Shown here piece by piece: positions 54,856 to 63,318 of a DNA stretch of 64,000 bases (within the stretch, counting starts at the first letter, position 1; every line of letters starts with the position of its first letter). The position numbers were made by a program, and so were the translations under genes. The notes under the pieces were generated by a model. It was not told where the DNA came from, did no database searches, and saw only the letters and a program-made list of their open reading frames with translations. The stretch covers positions 682,001-746,000 of the forward strand of contig CAVZZV010000001.1 in the NCBI GenBank assembly GCA_963779845.1. Direction: 5' to 3'. The DNA comes from CAVZZV01 sp963779845. GTDB taxonomy: Bacteria; Bacteroidota; Bacteroidia; Bacteroidales; GCA-2748055.

Positions 54856-55689
54856 CTATATTACAAAATTCAATGGCTCTGTAAAATCTTTACTGTCGCG
54901 TATTATTGCCTTATGCTGACGGTAAACCACTGAAAACGGGAGTACACTTTCCGTTAACCAGACATTCCCGCCAATCACCGTATCATGTCCGATTACTGTC
55001 TTCCCCCCAAGGATAGTGCTTCCCGCATAAATGATCACATTATCTTCCAGGGTGGGATGGCGCTTGGTCGCCTGCATTTTCTTTTCTACGTATATAGCCC
55101 CAAGGGTCACCCCCTGATAGATCTTCACGTTGTTCCCTACTTCAGCAGTTTCGCCAATGACTATGCCGGTACCATGATCAATAAAAAAATTCTTACCTAT
55201 TTTTGCCCCGGGATGGATATCAATTCCGGTCTTTCCATGGGCATATTCACTCAGCACCCGGGGCAGGACAGGAATTTTCAAACTATAGAGAACATGGGCC
55301 AGCCGATGGATTATGAGGCTGTAATATCCCGGGTAACAAAGGATGATTTCTTCGACACAAGAGGCTGCAGGATCGGAGGCAATAAAAGTTTCCGCATCAT
55401 CGAGCAAGGTTTGGTAAACCTGTTGCAGTTCCGTGAAAAATTTGTTTACCAGTTCTTTGGGTTCTTTATCAATTTCCTCCTGCAGGGGGATTAACAATTC
55501 TTTAAGGCGCAATTTCATGCGCTCAAGTTTAATTTCAATTTCCTGTAAACTGATATGCCTGTTTTCCTTAATGGGAAATAAGAGCAGCACCATGTCATTT
55601 ACAAAGGAGTGTGCATCCAACATTGAAGGGACCTCTGCACAATACCCTTTGTTTATCCTATCCAGCAGCGTAGCGAATGATTCTTTCAT
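54856..55689 (-). CDS. cysE: Serine O-acetyltransferase
   Basis: Makes O-acetylserine from serine and acetyl-CoA, the step before cysK. I chose the ATG at 55689 (MKESFATLLDRINKGYC), giving 277 aa. The open frame reaches an ATG at 55728, but the extra 13 residues (AFTYCCNLFRII) look non-coding. A helical N-terminal half leads to the left-handed beta helix of hexapeptide repeats (from GKTGIDIHPGAKIGKNFFID), with the active-site His in DHGTGIVIGETAEVG. The C-terminal tail ends FTEPLNFVI, ending in Ile as in CysE proteins that bind CysK. Confidence 0.94.
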   Translation of the reverse strand: MKESFATLLDRINKGYCAEVPSMLDAHSFVNDMVLLLFPIKENRHISLQEIEIKLERMKLRLKELLIPLQEEIDKEPKELVNKFFTELQQVYQTLLDDAETFIASDPAASCVEEIILCYPGYYSLIIHRLAHVLYSLKIPVLPRVLSEYAHGKTGIDIHPGAKIGKNFFIDHGTGIVIGETAEVGNNVKIYQGVTLGAIYVEKKMQATKRHPTLEDNVIIYAGSTILGGKTVIGHDTVIGGNVWLTESVLPFSVVYRQHKAIIRDSKDFTEPLNFVI

Positions 55690-55788
55690 AATTATCCTAA
55701 AAAGATTACAACAATAAGTGAATGCCAAAGTTCAGCTATGTAAAGATATTTACAAAACCTTTCATGGAAAAGCACAAAAACAAAATAC

Positions 55789-55796
55789 TATCTTTG
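55789..55796 (+). promoter_or_regulatory. -7 box upstream of pssA
   Basis: TATCTTTG matches TAnnTTTG 54 bp before the ATG at 55850. No TTG lies at the usual -33 distance, so only half of the promoter is visible. Confidence 0.5.
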
Positions 55797-55849
55797 TCAG
55801 CATCCTAAACAGGCAACCTTTTTAAACAATCCATGAACGTTCTAATATC

Positions 55850-56569
55850 ATGATTAAAAGACATATTCCAAATTTTATTACCACTTTAAATCTGGCAAGT
55901 GGATTCATGGGTATTGTGTTTACCATGAATTCACATATTCAATGGGCTGTGTATATGGTATTGCTGGCGGCTGTTTTTGATTTTACGGATGGTTTTGCCG
56001 CCAGATTGCTTAAATCCTATTCAACTATTGGGAAATCGCTTGATTCGCTTGCAGATGTAATCAGTTTTGGCCTGCTCCCGGGAATATTGGTTTATAGTAT
56101 GCAAACAGAATTGAACACTTCTCCCGAAAGCCTCATGGGGTTCATTCCCTATACGGCTGTTCTTATCCCCTCCTTTTCGGCCCTTCGTCTCGCCATTTTT
56201 GATAATGATGAAAACCAGAGAGAAAATTTCAGGGGATTGCCAACTCCGGCCAATGCACTGTTTTTTGCCTCATTGAGTTTCTTCCTTGCCAACAGGGAAC
56301 AGGCAACTTTCATGGATAATCAAACTGCAGTAAGCCTCGGACTATTTTTTATTACCATATTCATGTCCTTTCTTCTTGTTTCCCGAATAAATATGTTCTC
56401 CCTAAAATTCAGATCTTTAGGTTTTAAGGAGAATATGCTCCGCTATATTTTCATTCTCGGGTCCCTTGTAGCAATCCTGGTACTGGGGATAGAAGGCATA
56501 GCGATCACCGTGATTCCTTTATACATATTTCTATCGGTTGTTTTTAGAAACCAATTCAAAATGAACTAA
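55850..56569 (+). CDS. pssA: CDP-diacylglycerol-serine O-phosphatidyltransferase
   Basis: 239-aa membrane enzyme making phosphatidylserine, the precursor of phosphatidylethanolamine. The CDP-alcohol phosphotransferase motif DFTDGFAARLLKSYSTIGKS plus LDSLADVISFG (about 44-74) has all metal-binding Asp residues. About seven helices follow. The N-terminal MIKRHIPNFITTLNLASGF is typical of the type I enzyme. It is alone and transcribed away from cysE. Confidence 0.93.
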   Translation: MIKRHIPNFITTLNLASGFMGIVFTMNSHIQWAVYMVLLAAVFDFTDGFAARLLKSYSTIGKSLDSLADVISFGLLPGILVYSMQTELNTSPESLMGFIPYTAVLIPSFSALRLAIFDNDENQRENFRGLPTPANALFFASLSFFLANREQATFMDNQTAVSLGLFFITIFMSFLLVSRINMFSLKFRSLGFKENMLRYIFILGSLVAILVLGIEGIAITVIPLYIFLSVVFRNQFKMN

Positions 56570-56630
56570 AAGTATCACTAAAGCATTGAATATTTGTAGA
56601 TTATCCGATTCCTGGAGTTGTGTACAGGAT

Positions 56631-56801
56631 TCAATACCATGATGCCATTATTCCGGCAGACGATTCCATCTTTTCCCGAACCTTTTCACTGTATAAATAA
56701 CCAGCCAGTAGGAAATAAAAATCAGGACTGGCCAGGTCAAATACATCAGTATCGCTGATAAGTACATAAGTGCCTCCTTTCTTTCTAATATGAATGTGCA
56801 T
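56631..56801 (-). CDS. Small protein overlapping the end of cydB, doubtful
   Basis: A 56-aa frame (MHIHIRKKGGTYVLISDTDV, then FYFLLAGYLYSEKVREKMES and a short tail) overlaps the 3' end of cydB by 17 bp. Codon usage and residue composition look protein-like. I do not recognise the family, and it has no membrane helix, so it is not a CydX-type subunit. The frame extends to an ATG at 56870, which would increase overlap with cydB. It may be a real gene at the end of the cyd operon or a chance frame. Confidence 0.35.
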   Translation of the reverse strand: MHIHIRKKGGTYVLISDTDVFDLASPDFYFLLAGYLYSEKVREKMESSAGIMASWY

Positions 56802-57915
56802 CAGATTGCATCTCCTCCTCATCAATTTTTCGGTTATTGATCGCACGCCATGCGTAAAAAACATAGGCAAGCACTATCGGAACCAACAAGGAAACCCAAC
56901 TCATAGCCACGAGGGTGTACCTGCTGGATGAACTGTTCTCGATAGTGAGCGAACTTTGGATATCGGCAAGGGAGGGATAGAAACATGTGTTGTTTAAACC
57001 TGCAGTCAGGAAAATTGCCAGGACAGTCAGGACAGTTCCGGCACCGGAGAAGAGGATTGCGTTCTCAAAATTTGAGAAAAGAGAACGGATAATTCCATAC
57101 AAAACCAATACTACACCCACGAGCAGCAATATTCCAACAACGGGCATTTCAACCAGATTATGCAGGTATTTGAATTTTTCCATGGAAACATAGTAGCTTT
57201 CCGGGTCATATGCGAATCCCTCTTTTAGCAATAACCGTATAAGCCAGTATAAAAATGCCAGAAGAAAAACCCCGGTATTTATCCACAGCTGGGATTGCAT
57301 CCGTTTGTATATCGAAGGATTGTCAATCTGTTTATTAAAATAATGAAGGGCAAGTATCCGGGAAAGAGCAAAGACGGAAATACCCAATGCCACGTTATGA
57401 AAATTGGCCACAGCTTCCAGTCCCCGCCAGGGACCTTGCCAGGTAGAAAGGTTATAATCGTCCAGGATAAAATTTGCTCCGTTGAAAAATGTACCCACTG
57501 CCGTTCCCAGCAAGAGGGTTGCCATGAACCCATTGACCTTCAGGAAAATGTCGAAGGTTTTTGGACCAAAAACATTTGAGGGTTTGGACCGGAATTCATA
57601 GGCTATTGCCTGGATGATAAAGCAGAACAGTATAGCGATCCATACCCAGTATGCGCCGCCAAAGCTGGTGGCGTAAAAAAGCGGAAAGGAGGCAAAGAAA
57701 GCGCCGCCGAAGGTTACGAGAGTGGTGAAGGTAAATTCCCACTTCCTTCCCAAAGCATTGACGAGCATTTTTTTCTCCATATTATTTTTTCCCAGCGGAT
57801 AAATCAGAGTCTGTCCACCCTGGACAAACAAAAGAAAAACAAGAAAGGCACCGAGAATAGAGATAATTATCCACCAGTATTGCTGCAATTCAAGATATGA
57901 TAAATTTTCAAACAT
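56785..57915 (-). CDS. cydB: Cytochrome bd ubiquinol oxidase subunit II
   Basis: 376-aa membrane subunit with about eight or nine helices that pairs with CydA. It begins MFENLSYLELQQYWWIIISI. The family segment LFVQGGQTLIYPLGKNNMEK is in the first loop, and the end (ALNWRAINNRKIDEEE-like basic tail) is normal. It starts 8 bp before the cydA stop, so the two are translationally coupled. The complex reduces oxygen to water using quinol, usually with high oxygen affinity. Confidence 0.95.
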   Translation of the reverse strand: MFENLSYLELQQYWWIIISILGAFLVFLLFVQGGQTLIYPLGKNNMEKKMLVNALGRKWEFTFTTLVTFGGAFFASFPLFYATSFGGAYWVWIAILFCFIIQAIAYEFRSKPSNVFGPKTFDIFLKVNGFMATLLLGTAVGTFFNGANFILDDYNLSTWQGPWRGLEAVANFHNVALGISVFALSRILALHYFNKQIDNPSIYKRMQSQLWINTGVFLLAFLYWLIRLLLKEGFAYDPESYYVSMEKFKYLHNLVEMPVVGILLLVGVVLVLYGIIRSLFSNFENAILFSGAGTVLTVLAIFLTAGLNNTCFYPSLADIQSSLTIENSSSSRYTLVAMSWVSLLVPIVLAYVFYAWRAINNRKIDEEEMQSDAHSY

Positions 57916-59485
57916 TTGATTTGCCTCCCTCTTCTTTAGGTCCGATTTTTATTTGACGTACCATGATACTTACCTCTGCAATTGCCAGGGCCGTGAAAAT
58001 AACCGCGAACATCCAGAAGGTAACCTGTACTGCACTGGTGCTGATCCTGGATACTGCTGCAGTGGTGGTCATAAGATCCTGAATTACCCATGGCTGGCGC
58101 CCGGCTTCAGCGAGTATCCATCCACATTGGCTTGCAAGATAGGGAAGCGGAAGGGAGAAAAGGGCCAGTCGAAGGAACCATCTCCTTTTTAAAAGGGTAT
58201 TTTTATATAACAAAACCATGGTGTAAATAAAAAAGAACAGGAAGTAGAACCCCAGGATCACCATAAGATGGAAACTATAAAAAGAAAGAGGTACATTGGG
58301 AATAAGGCTGGACACATCTTCCACAATACCATATCCCAGATAGCTGAAATAATTTTCCTTGTATTCCTCATTGAAAAACTTCGCCTTCGTTGATTCGTAA
58401 GTGCTGATGTCATTTTGTTTTTTTGCTTCTTTCAGGCTCTTTAAATCAGCTAGCGCAATTTTTCCCCTGCGTATTTTTTCTTCGGCGGACATAATCCCCT
58501 GCTTTTCATTGCCTCTGGTAAGATCCACAATTCCGGGAACGAATGCATCCCATTTTCCATATGCCATGTAAGAAAGCAGGTTAGGAAACTCTATCCGAAT
58601 GGCAAAGTCTTTTATATTTTCATCACCAGGATCGTCAGGTGAATTGGACATAATTCCGATAGCCACCAGCCCTGCACCGCTATGTCCGTGGTACAGTCCT
58701 TCCAGGGCGGCAAATTTCATAGGTTGGGTATGCACGATATCTCTTGTACTATTGTCGCCTGTGAAAATAAGGTATATGGAAGAGACCAATCCAAATACGA
58801 CAGAGAGAAGGATGCTTCTTTTCGCAAAAAGAATTTCCCGGTTCTTTAACAGGAACCATGCTGAAATGCTGATAACAAAGAATGCTCCAAGTACAAACCC
58901 GGAAAATATGGTGTGAAGAAATTTGTTCACAGCTACCGGGGAAAAGAGTACCGCCCAGAAATCGATCATTTCGTTTCGGGCTGTTTCAGGATTGAACTGC
59001 ATTCCAACCGGGTACTGCATCCAGGCATTGGCAACCAGAATCCATAAAGCGGAAAGGCTCGCCCCAATAGCCACCAGCCAGGTGGAAACCAGATGAAAAC
59101 GTTTACTGACCTTGTCCCATCCAAAGAACATGACAGCCACAAAGGTAGATTCAAGGAAAAAGGCCATGATACCTTCAACGGCAAGCGGGGCACCAAAAAT
59201 ATCACCGACAAACCACGAGTATGCGGACCAGTTGGTCCCGAATTCAAACTCGAGGATAATTCCGGTGGCAATGCCGATAGCAAAATTGATCCCGAAAATG
59301 GTCATCCAGAATTTTGTAATCCTTTTCCATTGAGGATCACCCGTCCGCACATAGATGGATTCCATCATGGCCAGGATAAAGGAAAGCCCCAGGGTAAGCG
59401 GCACAAAAATCCAATGGTAGATCGCCGTAAGTGCGAATTGTGCCCTGGACCAGTCGACCAGCGACAGATCGATGTTTTCATACAT
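57908..59485 (-). CDS. cydA: Cytochrome bd ubiquinol oxidase subunit I
   Basis: 525 aa, carrying haems b558, b595 and d. It begins MYENIDLSLVDWSRAQFALT, with the haem-ligand His24 in AIYHWIFVPL (equivalent to His19 of E. coli CydA). GRQPWVIQDLMTTTAAVS lies near residue 460. The Q loop (about 255-390) is of moderate length, with the charged stretch EKIRRGKIALADLKSLKEAK. The gene lies 4 bp after the DUF4492 gene and overlaps cydB. Confidence 0.96.
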   Translation of the reverse strand: MYENIDLSLVDWSRAQFALTAIYHWIFVPLTLGLSFILAMMESIYVRTGDPQWKRITKFWMTIFGINFAIGIATGIILEFEFGTNWSAYSWFVGDIFGAPLAVEGIMAFFLESTFVAVMFFGWDKVSKRFHLVSTWLVAIGASLSALWILVANAWMQYPVGMQFNPETARNEMIDFWAVLFSPVAVNKFLHTIFSGFVLGAFFVISISAWFLLKNREILFAKRSILLSVVFGLVSSIYLIFTGDNSTRDIVHTQPMKFAALEGLYHGHSGAGLVAIGIMSNSPDDPGDENIKDFAIRIEFPNLLSYMAYGKWDAFVPGIVDLTRGNEKQGIMSAEEKIRRGKIALADLKSLKEAKKQNDISTYESTKAKFFNEEYKENYFSYLGYGIVEDVSSLIPNVPLSFYSFHLMVILGFYFLFFFIYTMVLLYKNTLLKRRWFLRLALFSLPLPYLASQCGWILAEAGRQPWVIQDLMTTTAAVSRISTSAVQVTFWMFAVIFTALAIAEVSIMVRQIKIGPKEEGGKSNV

Positions 59486-59489
59486 AATT

Positions 59490-59717
59490 TTAGGGTGTAT
59501 TAGTTATCTGCTCCAAAACAAACTCTCCCCTCTCCTCATCGGTTTTAAAATTCTTTTTCAGCAGGTCAGGAAAGAAAAACAACTTCAATATGACAAACAT
59601 GATAAACAATTTTATCAGGATTACGAGCCATACCTGTTTTCCCCAGAAGGACATATTGCGGAAGCCTTCATAATAGAATCTAAAAATTCTCGCCGGGATA
59701 TTGTTTCTTCTGTTCAA
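59490..59717 (-). CDS. DUF4492 family small membrane protein
   Basis: 75 aa with one hydrophobic segment (VWLVILIKLFIMFVILKLFF, about 29-48). It begins MNRRNNIPARIFRFYYEGFR, followed by the conserved block FRNMSFWGKQVWLVILIK. The family is found with cydAB in Bacteroidetes, so it may be an accessory subunit or assembly factor of the bd oxidase, by analogy with CydX. This is inference from neighbourhood. It is the first gene of the operon. Confidence 0.85.
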   Translation of the reverse strand: MNRRNNIPARIFRFYYEGFRNMSFWGKQVWLVILIKLFIMFVILKLFFFPDLLKKNFKTDEERGEFVLEQITNTP

Positions 59718-59746
59718 TCTGTATAATAGAGGTAAAAAAGAGTGTT

Positions 59747-59754
59747 CAAATATA
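59747..59754 (-). promoter_or_regulatory. -7 box upstream of the cyd operon
   Basis: The complement of 59747-59754 reads TATATTTG, a match to TAnnTTTG, 29 bp upstream of the DUF4492 ATG. No TTG is present at the -33 distance. No Fnr-like palindrome was recognised in the divergent region (59718-59996), which otherwise holds no gene. Confidence 0.45.
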
Positions 59755-59996
59755 GGAAAAATGCGAAGGGATAAAAATTTTTGGATAATATTTGAAGCCC
59801 TAATTTATACTGATTTTAAAAATCAATAAAAAACCATCATGTTCCCTTTGAGGCAAAAAGGAAACTAAAAATAAATTATCTTTATGCATTGAAAATTTTA
59901 TTTGGATAATTAATGAGGTGAATGATGAATTTTCAGGAAAACTTAACTTTTTGACAGTGGATCAAAGAAAATGACAAACCTTGAAATACAAAACCA

Positions 59997-60773
59997 ATGA
60001 AAACAAATTTCCTCCTCATCCTTCTTTTTTCTTTTCTTCCTGTCATTCATTTTGCTGCCTTCTGCCAAACAGAGGCTTCGAACGCCAGTATTGGATTTAT
60101 AGAGAAACAGGGAGAATATGTTGCCCTCGACACCAAGCTCATCAATGAACAGGGAGACACTGTAATTTTAAGAGATGTTCTCGATCGGCCCACAATACTC
60201 TCCCTTGTGTATTACCGTTGTCCAGGTACCTGTAGCCCTCTCATGTGGGGCATAGCGAAGTTTATTGATCAGGTAGACCTCAAGCCAGGGGAGGACTATC
60301 AAATCCTTACCGTAAGTTTCGATCCCACAGAAAACATTCAGCTTGGAATCGACAAAAAAGCGAATTATGTAACCAGCATGCAAAAAAAGGAGCTGGCCTC
60401 CGGCTGGCACTTTTATGTAAGCGATAGTGCGAATATTGCTAAACTGACCGAATCGGTAGGCTTCCGATATAAATGGATACAAGGACAATACACCCATCCT
60501 ACCGGCCTTATCGCCTTAGCGGCCGATGGAAAAATAACAAGGTATTTGCGGGGAATCGAGTTTCTGCCCTTTGACATTAAGATAACCATGGTGGAAGCGG
60601 CCGATGGAAAGGTAGGCCCATCCATAAACAGGTTGCTGGCCATGTGCTATTCCTATGACAAAGAAGGAAACCAGTTTGTTTTTAATATCACCCGGGTTTC
60701 CGGGGCAATTATCATTTTCCTCGGAATTGTTATTTTCCTTATACTTGTATTTCTAAGAAGAAAAAAAACTTAA
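59997..60773 (+). CDS. SCO1/SenC family protein (copper delivery to cytochrome oxidase)
   Basis: 258 aa with a signal peptide (first 23 residues, cleavage near AAFCQ) and a C-terminal membrane helix (from AIIIFLGIVIFLILVFL) that should anchor it. The copper site is C75-PGT-C79 with H167 in YTHPTG. The fold is thioredoxin-like. It helps build the CuA centre of cytochrome oxidase subunit II. It is the first gene of the oxidase operon, 11 bp before coxI. Confidence 0.93.
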   Translation: MKTNFLLILLFSFLPVIHFAAFCQTEASNASIGFIEKQGEYVALDTKLINEQGDTVILRDVLDRPTILSLVYYRCPGTCSPLMWGIAKFIDQVDLKPGEDYQILTVSFDPTENIQLGIDKKANYVTSMQKKELASGWHFYVSDSANIAKLTESVGFRYKWIQGQYTHPTGLIALAADGKITRYLRGIEFLPFDIKITMVEAADGKVGPSINRLLAMCYSYDKEGNQFVFNITRVSGAIIIFLGIVIFLILVFLRRKKT

Positions 60774-60784
60774 TACAGAACTGA

Positions 60785-62407
60785 ATGAACGGGAATATTG
60801 CTGTCGAGCCAAGTTACCTGGAATATCAGGGTAAGCATAAAGGGATATGGTCCTGGCTTTTATCTACCGACCATAAACGAATAGGGCTTTTATACCTTTA
60901 TACCATCATGGTTTTTTTCATTATAGGAGCCAGCTTGGGCCTTTTAATGAAATTTGAACTGCTGGCACCGGGAAAAACCATCATGGAAGCCCAGACATAC
61001 AATGCCTTCTTCACCCTGCATGGCATTATCATGATTTTCGTAATTGTTATCCCTGGCCTGCCAGCTGTTTTCGGGAACTTTTTCCTTCCAATAATGCTGG
61101 GCGCAAAAGATGTGGCTTTCCCCAGGATTAATCTTTTCTCATGGTACCTTTATATTCTTGGAATTATCCTGGTCCTTGTTTCACAATTTGCCGGCCAGGG
61201 TCCCCCGGATACCGGATGGACCTTTTACGCCCCCTATTCCTTCCGGACAGCCGGTAATATGTTGCCAGCCGTTATGGGAGCATTTGTCATTGGATTTTCT
61301 TCGATTTTAACCGGAATTAATTTCGTAACAACAATACACCGCTTGCGGGCACCTGGGATGACCTGGATGAAGATGCCCCTTTTTCCATGGTCCCTTTATG
61401 GCACCGCATGGATACAGATCCTGGCCACCCCAATTATTGGGATAACCCTGTTGATGGTGGCCGCCGAACGCTTGTTCCATATCGGATTCTTTGATCCGAC
61501 TCTTGGGGGGGACCCTATCCTTTACCAGCATCTGTTTTGGATTTACAGTCATCCTGCAGTATATATCATGATCCTTCCTGCTATGGGGGTGATTTCAGAA
61601 ATTATCCCCACTTTCGCCCGGAAATCTATATTCGGATATGGATTTATCGTGGGTTCCACACTGGCCATTGCTTTTGTGGGCTATTTCGTATGGGGGCATC
61701 ATATGTTTACCTCCGGAATGAGCGGAACGGCGCTCTACACCTTTTCCCTACTCACCTTCCTCGTTGCCATACCCTCTGCCATAAAGGTCTTTAACTGGAT
61801 TTCAACCATGCATAAAGGCTCCATACTTCTTTCCACCCCTTTTTATTGGGCTGCCTCATTCATCTTTGTTTTCCTTATTGGCGGACTTTCCGGCCTTGCG
61901 CTTGGCTCCCTGGCCATTAACGTACATGTGCACAACACCCATTTTGTAGTTGCACACTTCCATTATATTGTTTTCGGGGGTACGGGCTTTGCCTTCCTGG
62001 GAGCCATACACTATTGGTTTCCCAAGATATACGGGAAAATGTTCGATGTTCGCTGGGCGAATATAGGCTGGGTGATTTTTTTCATTGGATATAACACCCT
62101 TTACTTTCCGATGTTTCTCCTCGGGATGCATGGAATGCCCAGGAGATACTATGACTATGATGAAATGTTCCATAGTGGGAACATTATCTCAACCATGGGA
62201 TCATGGATTATGATCGCGGGATTGATCATTATTATTATTAATCTCTTCAAGTCTTACCGAACTGGTGAAAAAGCCCCGGCAGATCCCTGGGGGGGCAAAA
62301 CCCTGGAATGGACTATTCCTTCTCCCCCCCCACTGGAAAACTTTGAGGAAATCCCTGTAATTGAAAAAGGACCCTATGACTATAGAGAAGCCGAACCCAC
62401 ATTATAA
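60785..62407 (+). CDS. ctaD: Cytochrome c oxidase subunit I, A2-type
   Basis: 540-aa catalytic subunit of a haem-copper oxidase with 12 helices. Metal ligands are visible: H79 and H393 (low-spin haem), H391 (haem a3), and H256, H305 and H306 (CuB), with Tyr260 placed to crosslink H256. Helix VI reads FWIYSHPAVY (251-260). The Glu of the usual GHPEVY motif is replaced and a Tyr-Ser pair precedes the His, which defines A2-type oxidases such as the caa3 enzyme of Rhodothermus. The frame ends after a proline-rich tail that overlaps the coxIII start. Confidence 0.96.
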   Translation: MNGNIAVEPSYLEYQGKHKGIWSWLLSTDHKRIGLLYLYTIMVFFIIGASLGLLMKFELLAPGKTIMEAQTYNAFFTLHGIIMIFVIVIPGLPAVFGNFFLPIMLGAKDVAFPRINLFSWYLYILGIILVLVSQFAGQGPPDTGWTFYAPYSFRTAGNMLPAVMGAFVIGFSSILTGINFVTTIHRLRAPGMTWMKMPLFPWSLYGTAWIQILATPIIGITLLMVAAERLFHIGFFDPTLGGDPILYQHLFWIYSHPAVYIMILPAMGVISEIIPTFARKSIFGYGFIVGSTLAIAFVGYFVWGHHMFTSGMSGTALYTFSLLTFLVAIPSAIKVFNWISTMHKGSILLSTPFYWAASFIFVFLIGGLSGLALGSLAINVHVHNTHFVVAHFHYIVFGGTGFAFLGAIHYWFPKIYGKMFDVRWANIGWVIFFIGYNTLYFPMFLLGMHGMPRRYYDYDEMFHSGNIISTMGSWIMIAGLIIIIINLFKSYRTGEKAPADPWGGKTLEWTIPSPPPLENFEEIPVIEKGPYDYREAEPTL

Positions 62408-63011
62408 GTTACCTATGGAAATTCACCGCGACGACGCAACATCAAAACTAGGAATGTGGTTATTCCTGTTTACCGAAATGCTTCTTTTTGCCGGGCTTTT
62501 CATTGTATATTCTATGTACCGGTACCTGAACGCTGAAGCCTTTCATCATGCCGCGAAAGAACTCGACGTTTTTATCGGCACCGCGAACACCATTATCCTT
62601 CTAATAAGCAGCGCGACCATTGCCATGTCGATTACCGCTATACAATTGAAAAACAAAAAGCTTTCTCTTATTTTTCTGGCCGTTACCCTTTTGCTGGGGC
62701 TTATTTTTCTAATAAATAAATATTTTGAATGGAGTGCCAAGATTGGGCACCATATTTATCCGGGCTCTGAGGTTTTGGCCAGCTGGGGAAGAGGGGATGT
62801 GTTGTTCTTCGGCTTATATTATTTCATGACAGGTCTCCATGCACTTCATATCATTATTGGGATGGCTTTTATTGCTGTGGTATTCGGGAGGATTGTCCAG
62901 AATAAAATTACATTTGATAATTTCGTCCACCTTGAAAATTCCGGGCTATACTGGCATCTTGTCGATCTTATCTGGATATTCCTTTTCCCATTGTTCTATT
63001 TAATAACCTAA
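62376..63011 (+). CDS. Cytochrome c oxidase subunit III
   Basis: 211 aa with five helices. The start is uncertain among ATGs at 62361, 62376 and 62415. I prefer 62376 (MTIEKPNPHYKLPMEIHRDD), which overlaps coxI by 32 bp; the shortest (MEIHRDD) has no overlap. The core SKLGMWLFLFTEMLLFAGLF and the later GLHALHIIIGMAFIAVVFG are family signatures. It is part of the coxI-III-IV-II run. Confidence 0.92.
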   Translation: MTIEKPNPHYKLPMEIHRDDATSKLGMWLFLFTEMLLFAGLFIVYSMYRYLNAEAFHHAAKELDVFIGTANTIILLISSATIAMSITAIQLKNKKLSLIFLAVTLLLGLIFLINKYFEWSAKIGHHIYPGSEVLASWGRGDVLFFGLYYFMTGLHALHIIIGMAFIAVVFGRIVQNKITFDNFVHLENSGLYWHLVDLIWIFLFPLFYLIT

Positions 63012-63023
63012 ATATAAATTAAC

Positions 63024-63314
63024 ATGTCTGAAGATAATCCTGTCCCACATATTGTACCTTATCGTGTACATCTTACAATATTGGCCATCCTGATCACCCT
63101 TACCCTGACCTCGGTGGGCGTGACCCATATTGAACTGGGGGCGGTAACAGTAACTGTGGCCCTAATTATTGCTACTTTAAAAAGCAGTTTTGTCCTCGCC
63201 TATTTCATGCATCTTAAATTCGATCAGCGATTATTCTCCGTTATGGTAACAGGGGTTCTTACCCTCATTAGTGTGGTGATTGTGATAACTTTTTTAGACT
63301 ATTTATACCGGTAA
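63024..63314 (+). CDS. Cytochrome c oxidase subunit IV family protein
   Basis: 96 aa with three hydrophobic helices. It begins MSEDNPVPHIVPYRVHLTIL. The last two helices carry the pattern KSSFVLAYFMHLKFDQRLFS, as in the prokaryotic subunit IV (CaaD/CtaF) family. It stabilises the oxidase core. It lies 12 bp after coxIII and 4 bp before coxII. Confidence 0.88.
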   Translation: MSEDNPVPHIVPYRVHLTILAILITLTLTSVGVTHIELGAVTVTVALIIATLKSSFVLAYFMHLKFDQRLFSVMVTGVLTLISVVIVITFLDYLYR

Positions 63315-63318
63315 AGAT

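Noticed and set aside
59472..59726. 84-aa plus-strand frame over the DUF4492 gene
   Set aside because: It is the complement of a well supported small gene, and its sequence does not resemble any protein.
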